From positions 1 through 23,521 of IMG/VR virus record IMGVR_UViG_3300042328_002111: 23,521 nucleotides of DNA. One strand, given 5' to 3'. A program made the translations under genes and the position numbers. Shown in pieces: positions 1 to 6,164 of this stretch; positions within the stretch are counted from its first letter, which is position 1, and the number at the start of each line of letters is the position of its first letter. A model generated the notes under the pieces. The model was given only the letters and a program-made list of their open reading frames with translations, did not search any database and had not been told where the DNA came from. The DNA is from a virus.

Positions 1-57
1 AATTCCCTGATAAAGATCATGATTTCTTTTGCGAATGTAAAATGTATGGTTACAATG

Positions 58-309
58 TTATCGCGTATTTTTTTCATTTTTCACATACTCTACGAGTTCG
101 TTAAACTTGTTCGCGTGATCTTGTTCTATAAACCAATAGATATGAAATTGAGGATTATTCTGTATTGCATATTCCCTGAATACTCTACACCCAATATGTC
201 TTAAAATAGTAGCTAATTTAACCACCCACTTTAAATCATCTTCGGTTCGTTCAACCCAAATGCAATGGACATGATCTGGGTATTTGGTTTTGAATTCATC
301 TTCGGTCAT
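58..309 (-). CDS. Small hypothetical protein, last gene of the early operon
   Basis: An 83-residue acidic protein with no family I recognise. Its middle (around residues 54-75) reads as a beta strand (FHIYWFIE) followed by a helix with D-H-A-N-K-F, which loosely recalls the strand-helix end of the W-F-L-x-W family upstream but lacks the terminal W. The start is fixed by a strong AGGAGG site six bases before the ATG. That site is inside an inverted repeat (313-346) whose loop holds a late-type promoter box, so the gene may be silent on early read-through transcripts and expressed late. It is separated by 44 bases from the gene upstream, unlike the overlapping genes before it. Confidence 0.75.
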   Translation of the reverse strand: MTEDEFKTKYPDHVHCIWVERTEDDLKWVVKLATILRHIGCRVFREYAIQNNPQFHIYWFIEQDHANKFNELVEYVKNEKNTR

Positions 310-312
310 GAT

Positions 313-346
313 ATTCCTCCTATCATTATTTATTGGTAGGAGGAAT
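313..346 (-). promoter_or_regulatory. RBS-sequestering hairpin with late promoter box in its loop
   Basis: ATTCCTCCTA at 313-322 and TAGGAGGAAT at 337-346 are a perfect 10-bp inverted repeat with a 14-base loop. On the minus-strand mRNA the distal arm contains the AGGAGG ribosome site of the gene at 58-309 and the proximal arm is its exact complement. The loop contains AATAAATA (327-334 on the minus strand), close to the T4 late consensus TATAAATA. A transcript started there would lack the proximal arm and leave the ribosome site free. Confidence 0.75.
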
Positions 347-353
347 TCAATCG

Positions 354-623
354 TTATACTCGTTCTTCAATTGGGATTACTTCGTAACTTTCAACTTTAC
401 GAATTGGGACTAATCCCAGACCTTGATGTAATGGTAATTTTAATGGTCTACCGTTAATATCCCATTCTAAAGGCATATTATAACAGTCAAAGCACACATA
501 CCCAACAATCTTGTCATCGGTGCATTTTTCATAATCGATAATAACTGGATAACCAGCTGCTGATTTGAAGCCAAAAGCTTGCATTAGAAAACCGTGATGT
601 AAATGTTTTTGAATAAATGTCAT
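354..623 (-). CDS. Hypothetical phage protein
   Basis: An 89-residue protein of unknown function. Visible features are a pair of cysteines in C-F-D-C (around residues 45-48) plus C34, which could be a partial metal site, and a mixed hydrophobic pattern suggesting a small beta-rich fold. The ATG overlaps the stop of the thioesterase gene upstream as ATGA, so translation is probably coupled. It lacks the W-F-x-L-x-W ending of most genes in this operon. Confidence 0.7.
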   Translation of the reverse strand: MTFIQKHLHHGFLMQAFGFKSAAGYPVIIDYEKCTDDKIVGYVCFDCYNMPLEWDINGRPLKLPLHQGLGLVPIRKVESYEVIPIEERV

Positions 624-973
624 GGTGTGTCCTTGATTGGTGTTTTATTACCGTCTTTATCAATTGCTACAAATGTGATTTCTGTTGTGAATACTAATTC
701 ATTATTTCTGTTTAAACAGAATACATCAATGTTGAAAGTCGCTGATGTCGTGCCTTTTTTTATCAACTTTGTGTCAAATTCAAGGATAGAACCCGCTGGC
801 ATACTTTTATGAAATACAACCTGATTCAATCCAACTGTGACAAATTCGTGTCCTGGAAATTCAACATTGACTGCAACATATCCAACGGTATCGATCCACT
901 TTAACATCTCGCCGCCAAAAAGAAACCCGTAATGGTTTAAATGGCTTTGTAAAACTAATTTGTGTTGTTTCAT
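620..973 (-). CDS. Acyl-CoA thioesterase, hotdog fold (YciA-like)
   Basis: A 117-residue hotdog-fold thioesterase that would hydrolyse acyl-CoA to free acid and CoA in the cytoplasm. Seen: near the N-terminus, H-L-N-H-Y-G-F-L-F-G-G-E-M-L-K-W-I-D, the family pattern H-x-N-x-x-G-x-x-F-G-G-x-x-[LM]-x-W-x-D, with the expected catalytic Asp in W-I-D. Further on is M-P-A-G-S-I-L-E-F, and near the end T-F-V-A-I-D-K-D-G, the typical closing strand. Length fits a single hotdog domain (YciA is about 130 residues). The ATG at 973 is preferred because it overlaps the upstream stop (ATGA) behind GGGGAG; an in-frame ATG at 985 adds four residues. The substrate cannot be read from sequence. Unusual in an early phage operon. 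Confidence 0.85.
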   Translation of the reverse strand: MKQHKLVLQSHLNHYGFLFGGEMLKWIDTVGYVAVNVEFPGHEFVTVGLNQVVFHKSMPAGSILEFDTKLIKKGTTSATFNIDVFCLNRNNELVFTTEITFVAIDKDGNKTPIKDTP

Positions 974-1176
974 TGGTCTCCCCATGTAAGTTGAAGTACG
1001 GTATATAATTCTTCATTGATAGTATATGAAACCCCGTGATTAGAATGTTCAATATGATACCATAGTCTTTGTGGTTGTTTTACTATCCAGTGTATTAATT
1101 TATGATCCTGGACATCTATACGATACCAATAATCATTCATTAAGCTGTTATAATGCTTATCTACTACTGTGAACAT
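970..1176 (-). CDS. Small W-motif family protein
   Basis: A 68-residue member of the operon's paralogous family, ending Y-T-V-L-Q-L-T-W-G-D-Q. It belongs to a subgroup with the genes at 1906-2145 and 2841-3035: W-Y-x-[IL] near residue 17, a hydrophobic helix with a central W, then a strand, and [IR]-x-E-[ED]-L-[YF]-T near the end. Function unknown. ATG follows GGGGATTAT; the final TGG GGA codons supply the ribosome site of the thioesterase gene that overlaps its stop. Confidence 0.75.
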   Translation of the reverse strand: MFTVVDKHYNSLMNDYWYRIDVQDHKLIHWIVKQPQRLWYHIEHSNHGVSYTINEELYTVLQLTWGDQ

Positions 1177-1186
1177 ATAATCCCCA

Positions 1187-1456
1187 TTACTTTCCCCATT
1201 TCAATAAAAACCAAGTTTTGTCAGTTTCCGATAATTCTGCCATTACTTGGTATCTGTTGCAATCAAATGCATAATCGGCGACTCCTAAAACCCTAATTGA
1301 TTTACTTCGTCGTTTCACCCATCGCCCAATTTCTGATTCATAGAATTTGTCGAGTATTTCGTTATATGGGTCATAATCTGGACCGTTCATAGTGGCTGGG
1401 TACATGTATGAAAGATTGGATATTATAAACTCATGTACACACATTATTTCATTCAT
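1187..1456 (-). CDS. Small W-motif family protein
   Basis: An 89-residue paralogue ending E-T-D-K-T-W-F-L-L-K-W-G-K (residues 77-89). The stretch I-G-R-W-V-K-R-R around residue 43 and V-A-D-Y-A-F-D match the gene at 1906-2145 (R-R-W-V-K, V-D-Y-A-I), so it bridges the two subgroups of the family. Start overlaps the upstream stop as ATGA, behind GGGGGGATAA. Role unknown. Confidence 0.75.
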   Translation of the reverse strand: MNEIMCVHEFIISNLSYMYPATMNGPDYDPYNEILDKFYESEIGRWVKRRSKSIRVLGVADYAFDCNRYQVMAELSETDKTWFLLKWGK

Positions 1457-1647
1457 TTATCCCCCCACATTAATACATACCATGAAAAATCTGCTTCATT
1501 TTTGAAATAGATATAATTATTTTTAATGAACCATCTAGTACCAAGATTTCCAAAGTTCTTGGCGCACCAATCATACTTTTCACCGGGTGAATTGCGAATT
1601 CGTAATCCATGGTACTCTATAAGTTGCTGTGTTTCAATTTTCATCAT
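1453..1647 (-). CDS. Small W-motif family protein
   Basis: A 64-residue, minimal form of the family: Y-D-W-C-A-K-N-F-G around residues 25-33, T-R-W at 37-39, then Y-I-Y-F-K-N-E-A-D and S-W-Y-V-L-M-W-G-D-K. This shows the module clearly: helix with W-C and F-G, an R-W, an acidic strand end, then the aromatic helix. Two adjacent ATGs at 1647 and 1644 are possible. It overlaps the upstream gene by 14 bases. Confidence 0.75.
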   Translation of the reverse strand: MMKIETQQLIEYHGLRIRNSPGEKYDWCAKNFGNLGTRWFIKNNYIYFKNEADFSWYVLMWGDK

Positions 1648-1906
1648 ATCCAGACCATTTTATATTAACCCAATTATACATTGCCCGAGCTGATTCTTCC
1701 AATTCTACCTTCCATGACATTGGACCCAATGAATTAACTAACGAATTACATATAAAAAACTCTTTAATATCTGCTATTTCTTTTTCAGATAACCAAACCT
1801 TTGCAGTTGGTGTTAATGAAACCGCCCAATACTCTTTATTTTTAACACAACAATGCAAAAGTGTAAAATTCTTTGATTTTTGTAAAAGGGTATAATGGGT
1901 ATGCAT
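1634..1906 (-). CDS. Small W-motif family protein
   Basis: A 90-residue divergent family member ending A-M-Y-N-W-V-N-I-K-W-S-G-Y-D-E-N, with the signature followed by a short extra tail. The ATG at 1906 is preferred as it forms TAATG with the upstream stop behind GGGAAG; an ATG at 1918 would add four residues. N-terminal half (two Cys at about 19-20) is not recognisable. Function unknown. Confidence 0.7.
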   Translation of the reverse strand: MHTHYTLLQKSKNFTLLHCCVKNKEYWAVSLTPTAKVWLSEKEIADIKEFFICNSLVNSLGPMSWKVELEESARAMYNWVNIKWSGYDEN

Positions 1907-2145
1907 TATGCTTCCCATTTCAACACAAACATTGTGTATAGTTCTTCTTTAATAGCATAATCAACAATAGTCATGCATTCGGTCCTCTTCCATAATGACA
2001 CATTACAAGTTTTAACCCATCTACGTATTTCTGCTGAATATATGCGTAAATAGTACCATTTGTTATTATTCTTATCGGTTTCAATCTCATACATATTGAA
2101 TTTCTTATTACTAGCAACAATTGGTCTGATTATTTTATTGGTCAT
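1906..2145 (-). CDS. Small W-motif family protein
   Basis: A 79-residue member of the [IV]-x-E-[ED]-L-[YF]-T subgroup (I-K-E-E-L-Y-T-M-F-V-L-K-W-E-A at the C-terminus), with W-Y-Y-L near residue 30 and R-R-W-V-K near 41. The start ATG lies inside the last codons of the upstream gene, behind its TGG GGA. The terminal W-E codons (TGG GAA) in turn form the ribosome site of the next gene. Confidence 0.75.
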   Translation of the reverse strand: MTNKIIRPIVASNKKFNMYEIETDKNNNKWYYLRIYSAEIRRWVKTCNVSLWKRTECMTIVDYAIKEELYTMFVLKWEA

Positions 2146-2347
2146 GGTATCCCCATTTCAATACAAACCATGTATAATTTTCATCCGTAAATTCGATTTC
2201 GTAAAACCCATCAATTTCAATGATAGCACATCTAAAAGTGTTTTCAAATTTTTTATTAAATTCTTCATCAGTCAATCCCTTGCATTCAACATAAAAATGA
2301 TTGACTACACGCCAAACCATAGGATGTCCTAATTCAAGTCTAACCAT
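2135..2347 (-). CDS. Small W-motif family protein
   Basis: A 70-residue paralogue ending F-T-D-E-N-Y-T-W-F-V-L-K-W-G-Y-H-D-Q. Its closest relative in the window is its immediate neighbour at 2340-2558: both share E-[LF]-x-x-K-x-F-x-x-T-F-R-C and the acidic F-[TE]-D-x-[ND]-Y-T-W-F ending, so the two look like a tandem gene duplication. Overlaps the upstream gene by 8 bases. Confidence 0.75.
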   Translation of the reverse strand: MVRLELGHPMVWRVVNHFYVECKGLTDEEFNKKFENTFRCAIIEIDGFYEIEFTDENYTWFVLKWGYHDQ

Positions 2348-2558
2348 ATGTGCCCCATTTCAAAATGAACCATGTATAATCTGCATCTTCAAACGTCAAT
2401 GTCCATTCACCAAATGAAATTTCCTCAGTAGTGCATCTAAATGTTTTGTGAAACAATTCCATATATTCGTGAGTGAGGAGATCAGCATTGGCGTAATAAA
2501 ATTCTTGAATTGAATGTCTTGCTTTATCTGGCAGTTCATATATCGCTTTAGTAATCAT
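2340..2558 (-). CDS. Small W-motif family protein
   Basis: A 72-residue paralogue ending F-E-D-A-D-Y-T-W-F-I-L-K-W-G-T-Y-G, with H-K-T-F-R-C shared with the next gene. The start at 2558 (M-I-T-K-A-I-Y) is chosen because it follows the upstream stop by four bases and avoids a 65-base overlap; no clear Shine-Dalgarno is seen, so coupling to the upstream gene is likely. In-frame ATGs up to 2627 are possible but would overlap the upstream gene. Confidence 0.65.
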   Translation of the reverse strand: MITKAIYELPDKARHSIQEFYYANADLLTHEYMELFHKTFRCTTEEISFGEWTLTFEDADYTWFILKWGTYG

Positions 2559-2562
2559 ATTA

Positions 2563-2829
2563 TCACACGTGTAACATAAACCAAGTAAACCGTTCATCAT
2601 CATAATCAAAGATAACTGTAAATTCATATGCGCGATAGCTATATGGATATGTTACTGATATGCCTTTACTTTCATAATGTTTGAATAGTCGATCATCGTA
2701 TCTATGCTTCAGACGTCCATTAAACCGTTCTTTAACATAGGCAGTCATTGTCAATGACGGCTTTTCATGATCCCGTAGAGATATCAATCGCTCATATTGC
2801 GACGTGTTTAATTTAATACTCTTTTTCAT
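2563..2829 (-). CDS. W-motif family protein with truncated signature
   Basis: An 88-residue, strongly basic protein (many K and R) ending D-D-E-R-F-T-W-F-M-L-H-V. The signature is there up to W-F-M-L but the last [KR]-W-G is replaced by H-V and the stop, so it may be a C-terminally eroded paralogue. Starts behind TTGAGAT, 11 bases after the upstream stop. Function unknown. Confidence 0.7.
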   Translation of the reverse strand: MKKSIKLNTSQYERLISLRDHEKPSLTMTAYVKERFNGRLKHRYDDRLFKHYESKGISVTYPYSYRAYEFTVIFDYDDERFTWFMLHV

Positions 2830-2840
2830 AAAATCTCAAT

Positions 2841-3035
2841 TTAAGCTGACCATCGTATCGCAAATATCGTAAATAAATCTTCTCGGATGTCAAATGATGA
2901 TATACCAGCAGTATCAACCCATTTTTCTGTAGATTGATTGCGTATCCACCGCCATATATCTGAATCAAGGGTATGAATGGCGTACCAAACATACCCGTCA
3001 TCACATAGACATGAACATAGAATTGTGTATTTCAT
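2841..3035 (-). CDS. Small W-motif family protein
   Basis: A 64-residue member of the W-Y-A-I / R-E-D-L-F-T subgroup, ending F-T-I-F-A-I-R-W-S-A; W-R-W-I is near residue 28. The real start is the ATG at 3035, which forms TGATG with the upstream stop. Two cysteines (C8, C10) sit near the N-terminus. Function unknown. Confidence 0.72.
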   Translation of the reverse strand: MKYTILCSCLCDDGYVWYAIHTLDSDIWRWIRNQSTEKWVDTAGISSFDIREDLFTIFAIRWSA

Positions 3036-3247
3036 CAAGCTTTTTTAGGAATTTTGTCACTCCATCTCAAAATAAAAAAATCACGCTGTCCCTCATTTTT
3101 GAAACTCCAAAGCCGATCAGTCATAAAAATACCACATTTTGAACTAATTGACCATTCAATCATTTCATCTCGTAGTTCATCTGTCATTTCCTCTTTATCA
3201 AATGACAGACCCGGAAGTTTAAAAATGCCGCATTGTACCGTTTTCAT
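3035..3247 (-). CDS. Small W-motif family protein
   Basis: A 70-residue paralogue: M-I-E-W-S at about residue 29, D-R-L-W-S-F-K-N-E-G then R-D-F-F-I-L-R-W-S-D-K, with the Trp of W-F replaced by Phe, plus a basic tail I-P-K-K-A. It follows a 48-residue gene, with a TAGGAATATAAT leader that supplies its ribosome site. Confidence 0.72.
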   Translation of the reverse strand: MKTVQCGIFKLPGLSFDKEEMTDELRDEMIEWSISSKCGIFMTDRLWSFKNEGQRDFFILRWSDKIPKKA

Positions 3248-3248
3248 A

Positions 3249-3395
3249 TTATATTCCTAATTCAAAGATTGTGTTGTAAAGGTTGAATAATTCTTCATCT
3301 GATAAATTATACACCTCAGTAACCTGTATGTCAAATATTTCTTCCAAGGATTCATCCCAGTGGTTAGCAATCCGTTCTAGTATTAAATCTCTCAT
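3249..3395 (-). CDS. 48-residue hypothetical protein
   Basis: A short acidic ORF that fills the gap between two neighbours exactly. It starts M-R-D-L-I-L-E-R-I-A-N-H-W-D, continues through an acidic helix-rich middle with L-S-D-E-E-L-F-N-L-Y, and ends I-F-E-L-G-I. Its ATG overlaps the upstream stop as ATGA, and its stop lies just before the next ATG, so it fits the spacing of the operon perfectly. L-S-D-E-E-L-x-x-L-Y helices are common in small phage proteins, but I cannot assign a role. Confidence 0.7.
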   Translation of the reverse strand: MRDLILERIANHWDESLEEIFDIQVTEVYNLSDEELFNLYNTIFELGI

Positions 3396-3715
3396 TTTAA
3401 AAACTCGCTGTATTTAATCAAGAAAAACGTGCGTTTAGCTTCATCATAAAAATCTAATTTGATCATCTTTTTTGCCTCTTTTCTTTGAGGTTCACACAGA
3501 AATAATGAACTGAATGAAGACTGTTCAGCTTCCAGGTAACTCTTATATTCCGCAGCATATTTAGGATTATCTACCCATTCGGTATGTTCACGCGGAGTAA
3601 ATCCCAGTACACGTTTTGTTTTTTCTCTGATTGCTAGCACACTTGGAGGATAATCATTGTGTAATTCTAACAACAACTTTTTCCATTGTTCTTTTGTAAT
3701 TGATATAGGTTTCAT
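3392..3715 (-). CDS. W-motif-related protein, divergent C-terminus
   Basis: A 107-residue protein with a long helical, charged N-terminal part and a C-terminus of D-F-Y-D-E-A-K-R-T-F-F-L-I-K-Y-S-E-F, which matches the family signature with F for the first W and Y for the last. The ATG at 3715 is preferred over a GTG at 3724 because it overlaps the upstream stop (ATGA) behind GGTGGATGG. Function unknown. Confidence 0.7.
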   Translation of the reverse strand: MKPISITKEQWKKLLLELHNDYPPSVLAIREKTKRVLGFTPREHTEWVDNPKYAAEYKSYLEAEQSSFSSLFLCEPQRKEAKKMIKLDFYDEAKRTFFLIKYSEFLK

Positions 3716-3978
3716 GCCATCCACCTTAATTTAAACCATGTCATTTGCGCTCTTTTAACTATTCTAGCATCAAATTGCACATATATATCTTCTTTAATCA
3801 CATACCCAGTATCATCGTCAAATACAGATTCTAAATGTAATTGCCAATTATATCCTGCACGATGCCATGTACTGGACAATTGCAATACTTCTGGACCTAC
3901 ATTTTTAATTAGCCACTCCACAAGTTGATTAGCCTCGTATGAGTGGACATCATCTAAATTTGTTATTTTTCTACGCAC
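3712..3978 (-). CDS. Small W-motif family protein, GTG start
   Basis: An 88-residue paralogue ending K-R-A-Q-M-T-W-F-K-L-R-W-M-A. A helix with L-V-E-W-L and N-V-G-P (residues 19-29) corresponds to the W-C...F-G helix of other members. There is no ATG near the beginning, so the GTG at 3978 is taken; it overlaps the end of the upstream gene by 8 bases and has no clear ribosome site, implying coupled translation. Confidence 0.68.
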   Translation of the reverse strand: MRRKITNLDDVHSYEANQLVEWLIKNVGPEVLQLSSTWHRAGYNWQLHLESVFDDDTGYVIKEDIYVQFDARIVKRAQMTWFKLRWMA

Positions 3979-4249
3979 TGGTTTTTAAAATGTACATTGT
4001 AACATATGGCCCATCAACTATCACTAAATCTTCAGGGTACTTATTGTGAGAGCCAGTATACCATGTACTAGTTTTCACATTCAACAATTGTACCTTAACC
4101 ATTTTGGGATTCAATTTGGTGACTCTTGCTATCTTCATATTATTGTGTAAACTGACTGCTACAACATCACCAATCTTTAACAAACGTCCCAAAATGTCTC
4201 GGTGTTCAATTAGTGGTTTAGGTGTTCTCGTTTTCTTCTCTGTTGTCAT
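3971..4249 (-). CDS. Conserved small phage protein, SH3/KOW-like barrel
   Basis: A 92-residue basic protein. Residues 18-55 (D-I-L-G-R-L-L-K-I-G-D-V-V-A, then R-V-T-K-L and K-M-V-K-V) have the alternation of a small beta barrel of the KOW/SH3 type: G-D-x-V strand, a turn, then two strands. From memory, similar small proteins recur in T4-like phages, without known function. Starts behind GGGAAG, which lies inside the coding end of the upstream gene (32-base overlap). The end (V-T-M-Y-I-L-K) loosely echoes the W-motif ending but lacks W. Confidence 0.7.
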   Translation of the reverse strand: MTTEKKTRTPKPLIEHRDILGRLLKIGDVVAVSLHNNMKIARVTKLNPKMVKVQLLNVKTSTWYTGSHNKYPEDLVIVDGPYVTMYILKTSA

Positions 4250-4526
4250 ATACTTCCCATGTATTATTTAAATAATCCCAATGTCTACTATCATAGACTG
4301 ATATTGCAAATTGATATCCTAAAATACCAATCTCTAACTTTGGACCTGCGTGATCTTCACCTAACCAACTAATGACCAGGTTAAGTTCAAACAAGTTCCA
4401 ATCATAATGCATCAGTTGTAATTCCCAATGCTTGTGTGGATTAAATGATCCGCTTTTGAACCATAAATTCTCAAAATTACTATTTTTGAAAAAAGGATTT
4501 TTTATTTGTAAATTAAATTTGATCAT
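4218..4526 (-). CDS. Conserved hypothetical phage protein (DHAG...DSRHWD type)
   Basis: A 102-residue protein with striking conserved-looking blocks: N-L-W-F-K-S-G, H-W-E-L-Q, W-L-G-E-D-H-A-G-P, and Y-D-S-R-H-W-D-Y. I believe proteins with W-x-G-x-D-H-A-G and a final D-x-R-H-W-D recur in tailed phages as unknowns; the His and Asp residues could bind metal or be catalytic, but this is not shown. The ATG at 4526 overlaps the upstream stop (ATGA). Its last 10 codons overlap the next gene, more than is usual here. Confidence 0.72.
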   Translation of the reverse strand: MIKFNLQIKNPFFKNSNFENLWFKSGSFNPHKHWELQLMHYDWNLFELNLVISWLGEDHAGPKLEIGILGYQFAISVYDSRHWDYLNNTWEVYDNREENENT

Positions 4527-4777
4527 GAATGACTCCAACGTAAATTAAACCAATTTGCCATTTCTGGTCTTTCAAACCAGAATTCATGTCGCAAAAATTT
4601 AATTTCAAAAGTGCTAGGATCGATCACCGGTTTGCCTTGGTTAGCATAAAAAAATGAATCACTATTTTGCTCACGACACCATGTAATCATGTCATCGTAT
4701 ACTACAACAGAAAATGATCTATTGATGGTAATTTTGGTCCAAGAATCATGTTGTTTGATATCTACTGAACGTCTCAT
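4523..4777 (-). CDS. Small W-motif family protein
   Basis: An 84-residue paralogue: M-I-T-W-C-R-E-Q (residues 30-37) and the C-terminus E-R-P-E-M-A-N-W-F-N-L-R-W-S-H-S. The ATG at 4777 overlaps the upstream stop as ATGA; a start at 4807 would add ten residues inside the upstream gene. The R-W-S codons (TGGAGT) act as ribosome site for the next gene. Confidence 0.74.
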   Translation of the reverse strand: MRRSVDIKQHDSWTKITINRSFSVVVYDDMITWCREQNSDSFFYANQGKPVIDPSTFEIKFLRHEFWFERPEMANWFNLRWSHS

Positions 4778-5118
4778 AAAACCATTCCTATATATCCAAT
4801 ATAACACAATTGATGCGCCATCTGATCAAGTCCAAGATCTCGCCAAAATTTAGGATTCTGGATATCTTGATTACCAAAGTTTCGTTTAGTCCAATCAATA
4901 TGATAATGAAGAATAAAATCCAACAAACCAATATATGCAGCAAGATATGGGTTGATCAATAGAATAATCAGACCAGTGGCAAAGCCATGTTTTAAACTAT
5001 GCATTATACCAGGTAACTCACCATAATGTCCTTTGCTAATAACTTCAATATTCGTTTGATTAACAAAATCAATGTACCAATGTTTAAATTGTAACAGTAC
5101 TAAAATTATAAATCCCAT
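4774..5118 (-). CDS. Membrane protein, DUF3307-like
   Basis: A 114-residue protein with hydrophobic segments at about 1-14, 44-75 and 103-114, and polar blocks bearing His and Asp: H-S-L-K-H-G near 40-45, F-I-L-H-Y-H-I-D near 68-75, and D-Q-M-A-H-Q near 98-103. This order of H-x-x-x-H, H-x-x-x-D and D-Q-x-x-H in a membrane protein is what I associate with DUF3307, found in bacteria and phages with unknown function. Likely in the inner membrane. Starts behind GGGTGA just after the upstream stop. Confidence 0.68.
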   Translation of the reverse strand: MGFIILVLLQFKHWYIDFVNQTNIEVISKGHYGELPGIMHSLKHGFATGLIILLINPYLAAYIGLLDFILHYHIDWTKRNFGNQDIQNPKFWRDLGLDQMAHQLCYIGYIGMVL

Positions 5119-5121
5119 TTA

Positions 5122-5454
5122 TCACCCATTATTTTTTTCAAGCACTTCTTCAGCTTTGCATAGTTGCTTAATCATATCATATTGACCTTTGGCACTAGCT
5201 AATGCTGGATATTTTTCGATTAAAATTTGTTCTTCTTTTTCTTCAATCATTTTTTTACATGCCCAATCTAACGCCTGTTCAGCGTTTGACGTTAACCCAA
5301 CTATCCCATTCTCAGATGCTATTGGTGTCCAACTATAACCAGTATATGCTTCTAAATGACCATCTTGTATTCGTAATGAACCGGATGTTATTGAAGAACT
5401 GCCATTTGAATGACACAATATATGTGAGCTATTACTTTGTATTCCATGTATCAT
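5122..5454 (-). CDS. Conserved hypothetical phage protein
   Basis: A 110-residue protein. The N-terminal half (1-46) is polar and glycine/serine rich with short strands (G-S-L-R-I-Q-D-G-H-L-E-A-Y-T-G-Y-S-W), the C-terminal half (57-110) is a charged helix with A-L-D-W-A-C-K-K-M-I-E-E-K. From memory, proteins with the same layout occur in tailed phages, annotated as hypothetical. Start is supported by GGAATC, which lies in the K-W-N codons of the upstream W-motif gene; they overlap by 23 bases. Confidence 0.7.
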   Translation of the reverse strand: MIHGIQSNSSHILCHSNGSSSITSGSLRIQDGHLEAYTGYSWTPIASENGIVGLTSNAEQALDWACKKMIEEKEEQILIEKYPALASAKGQYDMIKQLCKAEEVLEKNNG

Positions 5455-5632
5455 GTTTTTTAAGATTCCATTTTAATAATAAAAAAGTTAAATCTGACTC
5501 ATTAGTTAAGTCAAGATATGTTAATTCTCGTAAATCCCATCGATCATTAAATCCAGGTGGACCCCAATGAGTACACATCCAAGTGAAAATTTCCATTGGT
5601 CGATCAAACTGATTTAAATCTACTGTTTTCAT
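5432..5632 (-). CDS. Small W-motif family protein
   Basis: A 66-residue paralogue: F-T-W-M-C-T-H-W-G-P-P-G-F-N-D-R-W near residues 16-32 (helix with W-C and H-W-G, then D-R-W) and D-L-T-F-L-L-L-K-W-N-L-K-K. A ten-residue tail follows the signature and overlaps the next gene. ATGA overlap with the gene upstream. Confidence 0.74.
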   Translation of the reverse strand: MKTVDLNQFDRPMEIFTWMCTHWGPPGFNDRWDLRELTYLDLTNESDLTFLLLKWNLKKHDTWNTK

Positions 5633-5922
5633 ATTCCATATTTTATTTTGAACAAAAAATATTTGTGTTCGTTTACTATTACTGCCGCATCTACATCAAC
5701 TTGACCTTCACGCATTGGTATGTTCAACCCATAGGTGTCTTTAATATGTGATAGTAACGAAGTGATACTCCAGTTACTGTTACTATTTGCATAATCATCC
5801 CGTATTTCTCGTAATACCACAATCATTCGATTTCTAAAGGTTCGCTGTTTTTCTAACTCTTTTGCATACTGTTTAGTGTCATCAGCTAATTCTTTAAGTG
5901 TTTTTTCTGCTATTTTATTCAT
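5629..5922 (-). CDS. W-motif-related protein with helical N-terminus
   Basis: A 97-residue protein. Residues 1-45 form a charged, probably coiled-coil helix (many K, E, R, D); the end V-N-E-H-K-Y-F-L-F-K-I-K-Y-G-I is a divergent family signature with Y-F for W-F and Y for the last W. The ATG at 5922 overlaps the upstream stop as ATGA; an ATG at 5928 adds two residues. Function unknown. Confidence 0.7.
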   Translation of the reverse strand: MNKIAEKTLKELADDTKQYAKELEKQRTFRNRMIVVLREIRDDYANSNSNWSITSLLSHIKDTYGLNIPMREGQVDVDAAVIVNEHKYFLFKIKYGI

Positions 5923-6164
5923 GACCATCTCAGTAAAAACCAGGTATAATTTGCATCGTCCTCAAATTCTGCATATTTTGGCTCATCGTATGACGGCTTA
6001 ATCTTACATTTATTTTCTTGTTCAAAATGCTTATAAACTAGTTCCATTTGTTTAGAGAATACCTGATCAAGATTGCCAGTGAATTCAACCATCGGCGAAT
6101 GTGCAACCGAATATTTACTGGCTTTACGAACAGCGACATCCCTAGTAAGCGATAATTTTTTCAT
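5919..6164 (-). CDS. Small W-motif family protein
   Basis: An 81-residue paralogue beginning M-K-K-L-S-L-T-R and ending F-E-D-D-A-N-Y-T-W-F-L-L-R-W-S, closest in its ending to 2340-2558. The ATG at 6164 makes TGATG with the upstream stop behind GGGGTG; in-frame starts up to 6191 lie inside the upstream gene. Function unknown. Confidence 0.74.
   Translation of the reverse strand: MKKLSLTRDVAVRKASKYSVAHSPMVEFTGNLDQVFSKQMELVYKHFEQENKCKIKPSYDEPKYAEFEDDANYTWFLLRWS

Noticed and set aside
1-20. Possible start of a minus-strand gene leaving the left edge (ATG at 20)
   Set aside because: Only six codons are in the window and the ribosome site is poor; cannot be supported.
4263-4276. ATTATTTAAATAAT palindrome in the minus-strand gene at 4218-4526
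   Set aside because: TTTAAATA differs from the late box, lies within coding sequence and has no gene start at the right distance.
5202-5570. 122-codon plus-strand ORF in the early operon
   Set aside because: Opposite to overlapping minus-strand genes with good starts; low-complexity hydrophobic translation.
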